NCBI RefSeq assembly: GCF_001542775.1
Contig: NZ_CP014145.1
Location: 806,001-870,000, forward strand
Direction: 5' to 3'
From: Microterricola viridarii
Lineage (GTDB): Bacteria; Actinomycetota; Actinomycetes; Actinomycetales; Microbacteriaceae
Length of the DNA: 64,000 nucleotides
A program made the translations under genes and the position numbers. This document shows positions 50,348-59,553 of this stretch, in pieces (positions within the stretch are counted from its first letter, which is position 1; every line of letters begins with the position of its first letter). Below the pieces are notes generated by a model. It saw nothing but the letters and a program-made list of their open reading frames with translations. It was not told where the DNA came from and searched no databases.

Positions 50348-51877
50348 TCAGCCGGCGAGCGCCCGCCAGAGGTGCATGCCGGCGTAGCTTCGCCAGGGCG
50401 CCCAGGCGGCTCCGTGCGCGGCGAGGGGCGCCGCGGCATCCGGCAGACCCAGGCGGGCCGCGCCCTGGCGGATGGCGAGGTCGCTGGTCAGCAGCACATC
50501 TGGGCTGCCGAGCACCCGCATGGCCACGTACCCGGCCGTCCACGGGCCGATGCCCTTCATCGCGGTCAGCTGGGCCATCAACTGCTCGGCGCTCTCGCCG
50601 ACGTCGAGCCGCAGTTCGCCGCCCGCCAGGGCCTCCGCCACCCGCACGATGGTGTCGATGCGGGCGACCGGGCCGCGCAGCACGTCGCGCCCGCCGGCCG
50701 CGATTTGCGCGGCGGTCGGGAACAGCGTCCACCCGCCGCGCTCGACCGGCAGCCGGTCGCCCAGCGCCGCCGCCAGCCGGCCCAGCATCGTGTGCGCGGC
50801 GGCCACCGAGATCTGCTGGCCGATCAGGGCACGGAACAGGGTCTCCTCCGGGCTCATGCTGCCGGGCACCCGGATGCCCGGCACCGCAGCCACCGCAGGC
50901 GCGAGCGCCGGGTCGGCGGCCAAGGCGGCATCGATCGCGGCGGCATCCGCGTCGAGGTCGAGCAGGCGGCGCACCCGCGACACGAGCGGGGCCAGGTCGC
51001 TCAGCTCGTCCAGCGTCGCTTCGCAGCGGACGAACGGCGCGGCCGGCGTGCCGTCCAGGCTCAGCGCGACGGTCGCCGTGCCGGTCGGCAGTCGCAGTGC
51101 GCGCCGGTACACCCGACCGTCGTACGTCTCCACCCCGGCCACGGCGCGCACGCCGAGGAACCCGAACACGCCAGCCCCGTCGAAAGGCGCCCGCGCCGGC
51201 AGCCGCAACGACACGCTCGTTCCGGGTTCCATCGGTGCATCGGCTGAGAGCGTCGCGGCGGCACTTGGCACGGGGGAGTGGCTCCGACGGCGCGCCCCGC
51301 GCAACCGCAGCTCGCTCGGCGTCTGCTGGTACACGGCCACGACCGTCTCGTTGAACTGGCGCACGCTGCCGAAGCCAGCCGCGAACGCGATGTCGCTGAG
51401 CGGCAGCAGCGTGTTGACGAGCAGCTCACGGGCCGTCTGCGCGCGCTGCGCCCTGGCCAAGGCGAGCGGGCCGGCGCCGAGCTCCTGCTGCAGAACCCGG
51501 CCGAGGTGGCGCGGCGTGTAGCCGAGCCGGGCAGCGAGCCCCGGCACCCCGCTGCGCTCCACCTCGCCATCGGCGATGAGGCGCATGGCACGGGCGGCGA
51601 GGTCGTCACGCACATTCCACTCGGGCGAGCCGGGCACGGCATCCGGCAGGCAGCGCTTGCAGGCGCGCAGCCCCGCCTCGTGCGCAGCGGCGGCGGTCAG
51701 GTAGAACGAGACATTCACGGCCTTCGGCGTCGTCGCCGGGCAGCTGGGTCGGCAGTAGATGCCGGTGGAGTGCACGCCGGTGATGAACTGCCCGTCGAAG
51801 CGGGCGTCCCGCGAGCTCATGGCGCGGTAGCGCTCGGCGAAGAGCGCCGCCTCCTGCTCGCCCGTTGCCTGTGTCAT
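50348..51877 (-). CDS. Ada-AlkA fusion: methyl-sensing regulator plus 3-methyladenine DNA glycosylase
   Basis: The 509-residue protein has three parts. Residues about 20-95 are an Ada-type zinc domain with the four Cys in YCRPSC and ACKRC; the first is the methylphosphotriester-accepting Cys in E. coli Ada. Residues about 100-195 are an AraC-type DNA-binding domain (LAARLGYTPRHLGRVLQ and IAFAAGFGSVRQFNETV). The rest is AlkA: an N-terminal beta domain, FRALIGQQISVAAAHTML near 375, helix-hairpin-helix LTAMKGIGPWTAGYVAMRV near 445, and the catalytic Asp in LLTSDLAIRQGAARLG near 465. The O6-alkylguanine transferase domain is absent. It would sense and repair alkylated DNA. Confidence 0.94.
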   Translation of the reverse strand: MTQATGEQEAALFAERYRAMSSRDARFDGQFITGVHSTGIYCRPSCPATTPKAVNVSFYLTAAAAHEAGLRACKRCLPDAVPGSPEWNVRDDLAARAMRLIADGEVERSGVPGLAARLGYTPRHLGRVLQQELGAGPLALARAQRAQTARELLVNTLLPLSDIAFAAGFGSVRQFNETVVAVYQQTPSELRLRGARRRSHSPVPSAAATLSADAPMEPGTSVSLRLPARAPFDGAGVFGFLGVRAVAGVETYDGRVYRRALRLPTGTATVALSLDGTPAAPFVRCEATLDELSDLAPLVSRVRRLLDLDADAAAIDAALAADPALAPAVAAVPGIRVPGSMSPEETLFRALIGQQISVAAAHTMLGRLAAALGDRLPVERGGWTLFPTAAQIAAGGRDVLRGPVARIDTIVRVAEALAGGELRLDVGESAEQLMAQLTAMKGIGPWTAGYVAMRVLGSPDVLLTSDLAIRQGAARLGLPDAAAPLAAHGAAWAPWRSYAGMHLWRALAG

Positions 51878-51909
51878 GCCTCTAGCGTGACACGTTCACG
51901 GCCTCGCTG

Positions 51910-52563
51910 TTAGCGGGATTCGGACACGACAGTTCGGGCAGAGCGGTCGCCCAGGACGATGGCAATGACGCCGAGGAAGACGGGGCCGACGGCGCGGAGG
52001 AGCGTGTCCAGCGAGCTGAGCATCAGCGCAATCGTCTGCGCGTCCGGATTGGGGCCGCGCCCGGCGCCGATGTTCACGCGGATGAGCTGGCTGAGCAGCC
52101 ACACAGCGGCGAGAGCCGCGAGCACCCAGCCAGGGGCCCAATTCCACGGCTGCGGCACGACACCGGCCCTGGCGATCAGGATGACGGCGATGGCGGCCAC
52201 CACGAACTGGACGAAGGAGTCGACGAGGCGCAGCTCCATCCACAGCCCGGCGAGGTCGTTGCCCGTGCCGAGGGTGCTCCAGAACAATTGGGAAGCAACG
52301 AGCAACACCGCGAACGCCGCCAGGGCAGCCGTGCCGAGCGGTCGCCGCGCCGTGACGCTGCCTGTGCCGCCGAGGCCGAAGGTGAAGATCAGCAGCGCGA
52401 GGGCGTGTGCGGCCGTGCTGATCGGACCGATGGCCTCGCCCGGCAGCAGCACGGGCCACCAGGCGAGACTAAACAGCGTGGCGGCGATGAGCAACGCCCC
52501 GCCGATTGTCCAGGCCCGGCGCACATCCGTCGTGGGTCGAACGCTACTCTGCGTGTTGGTCAT
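51910..52563 (-). CDS. Six-helix membrane protein of unknown function
   Basis: The 217-residue protein has about six hydrophobic segments: AWTIGGALLIAATLFSLAWW, AAHALALLIFTFGLGGTG, LAAFAVLLVASQLFW, FVQFVVAAIAVILIARAG, WVLAALAAVWLLSQLI and VGPVFLGVIAIVLG. No catalytic motif or family was recognised. It is on the same strand as the ada-alkA gene, 32 bases upstream of it, so the two may be co-transcribed. The RNB gene lies 44 bases further upstream. Confidence 0.75.
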   Translation of the reverse strand: MTNTQSSVRPTTDVRRAWTIGGALLIAATLFSLAWWPVLLPGEAIGPISTAAHALALLIFTFGLGGTGSVTARRPLGTAALAAFAVLLVASQLFWSTLGTGNDLAGLWMELRLVDSFVQFVVAAIAVILIARAGVVPQPWNWAPGWVLAALAAVWLLSQLIRVNIGAGRGPNPDAQTIALMLSSLDTLLRAVGPVFLGVIAIVLGDRSARTVVSESR

Positions 52564-52607
52564 GGCCAGAGACTAGCCACAGCGTGGCGCCAGGTCGAGG
52601 AGGCGCG

Positions 52608-54154
52608 TCACACCGCGTCGAAGGCCACGCTGCCCGTCGCAATGTCGGCCGAGCGCAGCACGACGGTGATGACCGAGCCGGGCGACGGATGCCGCGGGGC
52701 CGCGCACTCCGCCGTGGCGAGCGGCTCCGCCACCTGGACGCGCGCGTTGTCGCCGTGCAGCGAGAGCACGGTTGCCGGAAAGCGTCGGCCCACGCTGCCG
52801 CTCAGCATGGCCGCCTCGACCCGGTTCACCGAGGCGGAATCCAGTTCGGCCGCGAGCCGGCCGCTCGCCCCATGATTCCGGGCAGTTCCCCGAGCGAGTC
52901 TCGCGCCCACCCCGGCACCGGCTCTCCCGCGCAGAGTGCAGCACAGATGACGAGGCTCCACCGGTCGACGAGGCGGCGCAGCGGCGCCGTCGTGTGCGCG
53001 TAGGGCGCCGCGATCGCCGACTGCACCGGGTCGGCCGGGGCCGGCAACCCACGCTCGACGTCGAAGGCCTGGTAGCCGGCACCACGGAACAGGGTCGTCG
53101 CTGCCTGCAACACGGCGAGCGCCGCCGGGTCATCCTGCTGTAGGTCGCGCAGGTAGTCGCCGTAGTGCTGCTCAGCTGGCCAGGGCAGGCCGAGCGCGAC
53201 CGTCTGCAGCCGGAACGTCGCGAACTCCTCCGGACCGGGCGCCGGCATGGTGCGCAGGATGCCGACACCGCCGTCCAGCATGATGCGGGCCGCAGCCATG
53301 CCCGTCAGCAGCGACAGCTGCGCGTTCCACTCCTCGACCGGCAGCGACCGGCGCCGCTCCAGCGTGTAGCCGGTCGGGCCGAGCACGATCTCCTCGTCCG
53401 GCGCGTTCAGGCTGGCGCCGCCGCGCAGCCGCTCCTGCTCGATGCGGGCCAGGCCGACGCTTTTGAGCAGGGCCAGCGAGGGCGCTGCCGTGCCGTCACC
53501 CGTGCCGGCCGCCGTGCCGTCACCCGCGCCGTCACCCGCGCCGTCATCAATGGCGGCCTGCGCCTCTGCGTAGCTCAGCCGGGCGCGGGAACGCACCACC
53601 GCCCGGAACACGGTGGCGCTCTGCACTTCACCGCGCGCGTCGAGCGTGAAGTCCCAGACGAAGGCGCGGCGGTCGGCGCCCGGCAGCAGCGAGGCGGCGC
53701 CCTCGCTGATCACCGGCGGGTGCAGCGGGATGCGGCCGTCGGCGGCGTAGAGCGTCTGCCCGCGCCGGCGCGCCTCGCGGTCAACGGCCCCGCCGGGCGC
53801 AACGAGCGCCGGCAGGTCGGCGATCGCGTATCGCACCCGGAAGCCGCCGTGCTCCGCGTCCGCCGGCTCGATGTGCAACGCCTGGTCCAGGTCGGTCGTG
53901 CCCGGCGGGTCGATCGTGATGAACTCGACCGCCGTCAGGTCGAGAACCGCCGTCAGGTCGACAACCGTCGTCAGGTCGACAACACCCGGGGGAGCAATCC
54001 GCAGTGCGGCGCTCGCCGCGGCCCGCTCCGCCTCGGCCGCGGCATCCGCCGGAAACGCGCCAGGCAGCTCGAGGGCGACCCGCAGCGCCGCCAGCGAGGA
54101 GGCGAGCTCCGTCTGGGCGGCGGATGCAGCGATATGAGGGCGGCGGGCCGGCAT
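52608..54154 (-). pseudogene. RNB-domain ribonuclease (RNase II/R type), broken by a one-base frameshift
   Basis: RNB enzymes degrade RNA 3' to 5'. From ATG 54154 the frame shows the catalytic region [19 protein letters not shown] near residue 80 (Asp ligands), VRYAIADLPALV, then APYAHTTAPLRRLVDRW near 398 with the RNB Arg residues. At ELPGIMG (about 52868) the frame continues GRAAGSRPNWIPPR and stops at 52826. The next frame reads ASGRLAAELDSASVNRVEAAM and runs to a stop at 52608, matching the expected RNB C-terminus and S1-like tail. Adding one G in the GGGG run at 52868-52871 would rejoin them to one protein of about 514 residues. This may be a real mutation or a homopolymer sequencing error. 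Confidence 0.85.
53928..53981. repeat. 18-bp tandem repeat inside the RNB gene
   Basis: Three units (ACC[GC]..CGTCAGGTCGA type) begin at 53928, 53946 and 53964 and encode a repeated [11 protein letters not shown] segment before the catalytic domain. Confidence 0.85.
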
Positions 54155-54213
54155 GCGCCCAGCCTAGGACCTTGGCGCCACACGCCCGGAGCGCTGGCGA
54201 TAAAGTAGACGCT

Positions 54214-55977
54214 GTGATTACACGCCTCTCGAACTATTTCCTCCGAACCCTTCGCGAAGACCCCTCTGACGCAGAGGTCACCAGCCACCGCCTCCTCGTG
54301 CGGGCCGGCTACATTCGCCGACAGGCACCAGGAGTGTTCGCGTGGCTTCCGCTGGGCCTGCGCGTCAAGGAGAAGATCGAACGCATCGTCCGCGAGGAGA
54401 TGAACAACGCCGGGGCGCACGAGGTGCACTTCCCCGCGCTGCTGCCGCGCGAGCCCTTTGAGATCACCGGTCGCTGGGAGGAGTACGGCGAGGGTCTGTT
54501 CCGCCTGAAGGACCGCAAGGGCAGCGACATGCTGCTGGCCCCCACCCACGAGGAAGCTTTCACGCTGCTCGTGAAGGACCTCTACAACAGCTACAAAGAC
54601 CTGCCGCTGTCGCTCTACCAGATCCAGGACAAGTACCGCGACGAGGCACGCCCCCGGGCCGGCCTGCTGCGCGGCCGCGAGTTCACCATGAAGGACGCCT
54701 ACTCCTTCGACTACACGGACGCCGGCCTCGACAAGAGCTACCAGGCCCAGCGCGACGCCTACGAGCGCATCTTCACGCGCCTCGGCCTCGAGTACGTCAT
54801 CGTCAAGGCGGATGCCGGCGCGATGGGCGGCTCCAAGAGCGAGGAGTTCCTGCACCCCACCCCCATCGGCGAGGACACCTTCGTGCGCTCTGCCGGAGGC
54901 TACGCGGCCAACGTCGAGGCATTCACGACGCTGGCCCCCGCGCCCCGCTCCTTCGAGAAGCTGACGCCGGCCGAGGTGCTGCCGACGCCGGACACCGCCA
55001 CGATCCAGACCCTGGTCGACAGCGCCAACACGAACCACCCGCGCCCGGACGGCCGCCTGTGGACGGCCGCGGACACGCTGAAGAACGTCGTGCTGGCCCT
55101 CCGCTACCCGGATGGCACGCGTGAGCTCGTCGTGGTCGGCCTGCCCGGCGACCGCGAGGTCGACCAGAAGCGCGCGGAGGCGGCCTTCGCCCCGGCCGAG
55201 GTCGAGCCCGCCAACGAGGACGACTTCAAGGCGAACCCCGGCCTGGTCAAGGGCTACATCGGCCCGTGGTCGCCCGCCGGCCCCGTGCTCGGCACCGAGT
55301 CCACGACCGGCATTCGTTACCTCATCGACCCCCGCGTCTCCGAGGGTTCCGGCTGGATCACGGGCGCCAACGACCACGGCCACCACGTGTTCGGCCTGGT
55401 CGCCGGCCGCGACTTCACCGCCGACGGCACGGTCGAGGCGGCAGAGGTGCTCGCCGGTGACCCGGCCCCGGACGGCTCCGGCCCCGTCGAGCTCGCCCGC
55501 GGCATGGAGATCGGCCACGTCTTCCAGCTCGGCCGCAAGTACGCGGAGGCCCTCGGCCTCAAGGTGCTCGACGAGAACGGCAAGCTCGTCACCGTCACGA
55601 TGGGCTCCTACGGCATCGGCGTCACCCGCATCCTCGCGATCATCGCCGAGCTGAACAACGACGAGAACGGCCTGATCTGGCCGAAGACGGTCGCTCCGTT
55701 CGACGTGCACGTGGTGGCCACCGGCCGCGACGCCGCCGTGTTCGAGGCCGCCGAGACGGTTGCCGCCGCGCTCGAGGCCGCCGGCAAGGACGTTCTGTTC
55801 GACGACCGCCCCAAGGTGTCGCCCGGCGTGAAGTTCGGCGACGCCGAACTGATTGGCGTGCCGACCATCGTCATCGCCGGCCGCGGTGTCGCAGAGGGCG
55901 TCGTCGAGATCTGGGACCGCCGCACGGGCGAGCGCACCCCGGTCGCGATCTCCGAGGTCGTCGAGGCACTCAGCTAG
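54214..55977 (+). CDS. proS: Prolyl-tRNA synthetase
   Basis: ProS charges tRNA-Pro. The 587-residue protein is the bacterial type with an insertion (INS) editing domain in the middle. It starts [20 protein letters not shown] with GTG 54214, then [16 protein letters not shown] near residue 42, [13 protein letters not shown] near 108 and [26 protein letters not shown] near 143 in pieces (class II motif 2). [12 protein letters not shown] near 206 begins the INS domain, which runs to about 400. [17 protein letters not shown] near 431 and [17 protein letters not shown] near 462 are motif 3. The anticodon-binding domain ends the protein. It is divergent from the RNB gene with 59 bases between starts. 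Confidence 0.97.
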   Translation: MITRLSNYFLRTLREDPSDAEVTSHRLLVRAGYIRRQAPGVFAWLPLGLRVKEKIERIVREEMNNAGAHEVHFPALLPREPFEITGRWEEYGEGLFRLKDRKGSDMLLAPTHEEAFTLLVKDLYNSYKDLPLSLYQIQDKYRDEARPRAGLLRGREFTMKDAYSFDYTDAGLDKSYQAQRDAYERIFTRLGLEYVIVKADAGAMGGSKSEEFLHPTPIGEDTFVRSAGGYAANVEAFTTLAPAPRSFEKLTPAEVLPTPDTATIQTLVDSANTNHPRPDGRLWTAADTLKNVVLALRYPDGTRELVVVGLPGDREVDQKRAEAAFAPAEVEPANEDDFKANPGLVKGYIGPWSPAGPVLGTESTTGIRYLIDPRVSEGSGWITGANDHGHHVFGLVAGRDFTADGTVEAAEVLAGDPAPDGSGPVELARGMEIGHVFQLGRKYAEALGLKVLDENGKLVTVTMGSYGIGVTRILAIIAELNNDENGLIWPKTVAPFDVHVVATGRDAAVFEAAETVAAALEAAGKDVLFDDRPKVSPGVKFGDAELIGVPTIVIAGRGVAEGVVEIWDRRTGERTPVAISEVVEALS

Positions 55978-55994
55978 TCAACGCCAGCGCGTCG

Positions 55995-56040
55995 GAAGGC
56001 GGTCAGGGGGCTCACGCCCCCTGGCCGCCTTCTCTGTTTC
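55995..56040. terminator. Terminator after proS, overlapping the convergent gene's stop
   Basis: A 16-bp stem with one G-U pair (55995-56010 with 56017-56032), loop CTCACG, is followed by TCTGTTT. The minus-strand SDR gene's stop codon lies in the loop, so the structure probably serves both genes. Confidence 0.85.
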
Positions 56041-57511
56041 GCCTTGTGCGCGCCTCGGCCTCCAGCACGACCCGGTTCGCCATGCCCGTGAAGATCACGC
56101 CGTGGAACGGAACGAGCAAGTACCAGTACAGCCGTCCCGCCAGCCCCTGCGGGAAGTAGACCGCGCGCTGCCGGTACACCCGGTGGTCGCCGGCATCCCG
56201 GGTCTCCAGCTCCAGCCAACCCCGACCAGGCATCCGCATCTCGGCGCGCAGCCGCAGCCGCGACCCGCGTTGGATCTGCTCGACCCGCCAGAAGTCGAGG
56301 GCGTCGCCGGTCTGCAGTCGGGCGGTGTGCCGGCGCCCGCGGTCCAGGCCCACCCCGCCGACGAGTTTGTCCAACCACCCGCGGATCGCCCAGGCCAGCG
56401 GGAAGGAATACCAGCCGTTCTCACCGCCGATGCCCTCGATCACCGACCAGAGTTCATCGACGCCGGCGGACGTCGTGCGGTGCTTCTCATCGATGAACAC
56501 GGTGTGACCGGCCCAATCTGGGTCGCTCGGCAAAGCGTCGGCCGGGGCGTCGTCCAGGCTGGCGCCGTGCCAGGATGTCTCCACCTCGCCGGCCCGCATC
56601 TTCGCCAGTGCGAGCCGCACCGCCCGCCGGTAGCCGGTGAGGCCGCCCGGTGGCGGCGGGATCACCGCGTCAATGTCGTGCTCGCGCACCACGCAGTCAT
56701 ACTGCAGCGATTCGATGATCGGCACGGCGAGCCGGCGGGGGATCGGCGTGACCAGGTTCACCCACTGCGAGGCCAGCCACGGCGTGAACACGGGCAGCGC
56801 CGCGATCGGTCGCTGCGGCAGCCCGGCCTCCACCGCGTAGCCGTTCATCATCTGGCCGTAGCGCAGCACGTCCGGCCCGCCGATGTCGAAGGTGCGGTTG
56901 ATGGTGCCGGGCGCCTCGACAGCGCCGAGCAGGTAGTGCAGCACATCGCGCACGGCGATCGGCTGCACCTTGTTGCGCACCCAGCGCGGGGCCGGCATGT
57001 ACGGCAGCACCTCCGTCAGGTGCCTGATCATCTCGAAGGATGCCGAGCCGGAGCCGATCACGATGCCGGCCTGCAGCGCGATCGTCGGCACCCCGGAGTC
57101 CAGGAACAGCTCGCCGACGGCCTTGCGCGAGCGCAGGTGCCGCGACAGCTCGGCGGAATCCGGGTGCAGGCCGCCGAGGTACACGATGCGTTTTACGCCG
57201 GCCGCCCGCGCCGCGTCCGCCACGTTGTCGGCCGTCTGCAACTCGGTCTGCTCGAACGACCCGCTGGCCGAGAGGGAGTGGACCAGGTAGACGACAACGT
57301 CGATGCCGGCGCAGGCCGCCTCGACATCCGCGGGGCGCAGGAGGTCGCCCTCCACCACCTCGACGCGCTCGCGCCAAGGCACGTCGGTGAGCTTCTGGGC
57401 CGAGCGCGCGAGCACCCGCACCCGGTGCCCGTGCTCGAGCAGTCGGGGCACGAGGCGCCCGCCGATGTAGCCCGTGCCGCCCAGCACCAGAATGCTTCGT
57501 TGCTCCTGCAT
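56012..57511 (-). CDS. NAD(P)-binding SDR protein with C-terminal DUF2867 domain
   Basis: The 499-residue protein begins with an atypical SDR (NmrA/UDP-glucose-epimerase-like) domain: ILVLGGTGYIGGRLVPRLLEHGHRVRVLAR in pieces near residues 7-35, VEVVEGDLLRP, VYLVHSLS near 77 and VYLGGLHPD near 110, in place of the usual YxxxK. The second half (about 330-490) has AGHTVFIDEKHRTTSAGVDELW, GWYSFPLAWAIRGWLDKLVGGVGLDRGRR and YFPQGLAGRLYWYLLVPFHGVIF in pieces, typical of DUF2867. Function is unknown. ATG 57511 has GGGAGG five bases upstream, so longer starts at 57544 and 57607 are rejected. It is divergent from the ferrochelatase gene. Confidence 0.88.
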   Translation of the reverse strand: MQEQRSILVLGGTGYIGGRLVPRLLEHGHRVRVLARSAQKLTDVPWRERVEVVEGDLLRPADVEAACAGIDVVVYLVHSLSASGSFEQTELQTADNVADAARAAGVKRIVYLGGLHPDSAELSRHLRSRKAVGELFLDSGVPTIALQAGIVIGSGSASFEMIRHLTEVLPYMPAPRWVRNKVQPIAVRDVLHYLLGAVEAPGTINRTFDIGGPDVLRYGQMMNGYAVEAGLPQRPIAALPVFTPWLASQWVNLVTPIPRRLAVPIIESLQYDCVVREHDIDAVIPPPPGGLTGYRRAVRLALAKMRAGEVETSWHGASLDDAPADALPSDPDWAGHTVFIDEKHRTTSAGVDELWSVIEGIGGENGWYSFPLAWAIRGWLDKLVGGVGLDRGRRHTARLQTGDALDFWRVEQIQRGSRLRLRAEMRMPGRGWLELETRDAGDHRVYRQRAVYFPQGLAGRLYWYLLVPFHGVIFTGMANRVVLEAEARTRRNREGGQGA

Positions 57512-57557
57512 GGCTGCCTCCCGTGGTGAAGTCTGAGCGCCCATCCTCCATGTTACG

Positions 57558-57584
57558 TTATTAACTAGCCAAGCTAGATAATTC
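57558..57584. promoter_or_regulatory. AT-rich inverted repeat upstream of the ferrochelatase gene
   Basis: TTATTAACTAGC (57558-57569) and GCTAGATAATTC (57573-57584) form an inverted repeat with 9 of 12 positions matching around CAA. It lies in the 94-base divergent gap and also contains a -10-like TAGATAAT. It is a plausible operator and promoter core, perhaps for a MarR-type protein. Confidence 0.5.
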
Positions 57585-57605
57585 CGAGAAGTAGATGGAG
57601 ACGCC

Positions 57606-58829
57606 ATGCAGAAAAGTGAGAACGCTTCCCCCGTGATCGGCGCGAGCGCCGCGGCGGCGGCCGGCGGCGAGCACGTGGAGGTGCCGGTGCACTACGACGC
57701 GATCCTGCTGGCCGGATTCGGCGGCCCGGAGGGCCAGGATGACGTCATCCCGTTCCTCCGCAACGTCACCCGCGGCCGCGGCATCCCCGAGGAGAGGCTC
57801 GAGGAGGTCGCCACGCACTACCGGCACTTCGGCGGCGTCAGCCCGATCAACGACCACAACCGCCAGCTCAAGGCTGCGCTCGAGGAGGAGCTCGGCCGGC
57901 GCGGAATCGACCTGCCCGTGCTGTGGGGCAACCGCAACTGGGCGCCCTATCTGGGCGAGGCCCTCGACGAGGCGGCGGAGCGCGGCTTCACCTCGCTGAT
58001 CGCCATCGCCACCAGCGCGTACTCCTCGTACTCGAGCTGCCGGCAGTACCGGGAAGACCTCTGGGGCGCCCTCGACGCCAGTGGCACCCACGGCGCGATC
58101 ACGATCGACAAGGTGCGGCAGTTCTTCGACCACCCCGGTTTCGTCACGCCGTTCATCGAGGGTGTCGATGAGGCGGTGGCCGCCTTCGAGCAGGAGTTCG
58201 GAGCTGAGGGCATCGATTCTGCCGTCGAGGTGCTGTTCGCTACGCACTCGATTCCCACGGCGGATGCCGAGCGCTCCGGCCCGCGCGAGCGCGACTTCGG
58301 GCACGGCGGCGCCTATGCCGCCCAGCACAATGCGGTCGCGGAGGTCGTGATGCTCGCGGTCGAGCAGCGCAGGGCCGAACGCTCCGCGTCGAGGGCGGAG
58401 GCGGTGGCGGCTCCGATCCCGTGGCAGCTCGTCTACCAGTCCCGTTCCGGGGCGCCCAGCACGCCGTGGCTGGAGCCAGACATCAACGACGCCATCGCCG
58501 AGCTTCCGGCCGCCGGTCGCCGGGGCGTGGTCGTGGTGCCCCTCGGCTTCGTCAGTGACCACATGGAGGTGATGTGGGACCTCGACAACGAGGCGCGCGA
58601 GACGGCGACCGACAACGGCCTGAGCATGATCCGGGTCGCAACACCGGGCACCCAGCGCGCCTTCGTCTCTGGGCTCGTCGACCTCGTGTTGGAGCGGCGC
58701 GACGGCACGCCTGCCGCCGAACGCCCGGCGCTGACCGCGCTCGGCCCGTGGTTCGACGTCTGCCGGCCCGCCTGCTGCGAGAACGCCCGCCTCGGCTTCC
58801 GCCCGGCACTGGCCGGGATCGCGCCGTGA
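57606..58829 (+). CDS. hemH: Ferrochelatase, actinobacterial [2Fe-2S] type
   Basis: The enzyme inserts Fe2+ into a porphyrin; in actinobacteria the substrate is coproporphyrin III (also called CpfC). The 407-residue protein begins after a 29-residue non-conserved leader with YDAILLAGFGGPEG, has GNRNWAPYL near residue 106, SAYSSYSSCRQYREDL near 140, ATHSIPTADAER near 212 (catalytic His) and VVVPLGFVSDHMEVMWDLDNEA near 302 in pieces (Glu of the second site). Cys in SSCRQY and the three Cys in FDVCRPACCEN near the C-terminus match the four [2Fe-2S] ligands of actinobacterial enzymes. It is followed by the convergent TetR gene. Confidence 0.94.
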   Translation: MQKSENASPVIGASAAAAAGGEHVEVPVHYDAILLAGFGGPEGQDDVIPFLRNVTRGRGIPEERLEEVATHYRHFGGVSPINDHNRQLKAALEEELGRRGIDLPVLWGNRNWAPYLGEALDEAAERGFTSLIAIATSAYSSYSSCRQYREDLWGALDASGTHGAITIDKVRQFFDHPGFVTPFIEGVDEAVAAFEQEFGAEGIDSAVEVLFATHSIPTADAERSGPRERDFGHGGAYAAQHNAVAEVVMLAVEQRRAERSASRAEAVAAPIPWQLVYQSRSGAPSTPWLEPDINDAIAELPAAGRRGVVVVPLGFVSDHMEVMWDLDNEARETATDNGLSMIRVATPGTQRAFVSGLVDLVLERRDGTPAAERPALTALGPWFDVCRPACCENARLGFRPALAGIAP

Positions 58830-58837
58830 GTGCGCGC

Positions 58838-58854
58838 CGGCGCCATGGGCGCCG
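58838..58854. terminator. Short GC hairpin between hemH and tetR-type gene
   Basis: CGGCGCC-ATG-GGCGCCG is a perfect 7-bp inverted repeat in the 40-base gap between convergent stops. No U tract is present. Confidence 0.35.
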
Positions 58855-58869
58855 CCGGGCGCCCGAGCT

Positions 58870-59451
58870 CTAGTCCAGCAGCTTCGCGAGCACGGCGAGC
58901 AGGCGGTCCATCTGCTGGGTCGACTCGGCCGACCGGGGGTCGAATCCTGCCGAGGGCATCGGGTTGGCGAGCGCCGAGTTGTAGTAGAGGCCGTCGCTGA
59001 CAAGGAGAATGGCCTCGGCGACATCCGGGTCGCCGACGGCCTCCTCGACCACGGCAAGCCACTGCTGCCGCAGCGCCGCGAGTGCCTCGTTGGCGGCGGG
59101 GTGCGTGCCCTGGGCCAGGCAGGCCGCGGCGATGATGGCCCGGTCCAGCGGGGTGTCGGTGTTCACCGAGGTGCGGATCAAGTAGTCGACAGAGCCGGCC
59201 GGCGCGTGCCTGATGTTCTCGACATCGGTCGTGGCCAATTCAGCCAGCCGGGTGAGCTGCCCGGTGACCAGGGCATCCTTCGAGCCGAAGTGGTAGAGCA
59301 GCCCGCCCTTGGACACCCCGGCGCGGGCAGCGACGGCATCCAGCGTCGCCGCCTTCTCGCCCTGTTCGATCAACAAGGCCTCGAAGGCGTCGAGCAGGCG
59401 GTCACGGGTGGGGGAGGGGGTGCTCACCCGCCCAGCGTAGCGAGAGTCCAT
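58870..59451 (-). CDS. TetR-family transcriptional repressor
   Basis: The 193-residue regulator has the TetR helix-turn-helix LDAFEALLIEQGEKAATLDAVAARAGVSKGGLLYHFGSKDAL in pieces (about residues 20-62): the recognition helix is in GVSKGGLLYHF. A variable all-helical ligand domain follows. Starts at 59451 (ATG, used here), 59460 (ATG) and 59427 (GTG) are all in frame; only a few residues are affected. It is divergent from the MFS pump and the palindrome at 59471 lies between them, so it most likely represses the pump and is released by a pump substrate. Confidence 0.9.
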   Translation of the reverse strand: MDSRYAGRVSTPSPTRDRLLDAFEALLIEQGEKAATLDAVAARAGVSKGGLLYHFGSKDALVTGQLTRLAELATTDVENIRHAPAGSVDYLIRTSVNTDTPLDRAIIAAACLAQGTHPAANEALAALRQQWLAVVEEAVGDPDVAEAILLVSDGLYYNSALANPMPSAGFDPRSAESTQQMDRLLAVLAKLLD

Positions 59452-59461
59452 GGAGGTCATG

Positions 59462-59490
59462 TTGCTACTGTACCGGCTGGACGGTATAGT
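59462..59490 (+). promoter_or_regulatory. Pump promoter with TetR-type operator in the spacer
   Basis: TTGCTA (59462-59467) and TATAGT (59485-59490) are separated by 17 bases. The spacer and -10 contain the imperfect palindrome TACCGGCTGGACGGTA (59471-59486, perfect TACCG/CGGTA arms). A repressor bound there would block RNA polymerase. Confidence 0.75.
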
Positions 59491-59553
59491 TATCGAGTCC
59501 TGATCGAATGACAGCGCGCGGATGCCGCGCGCAGACCGAAAGAATTGATAGTC

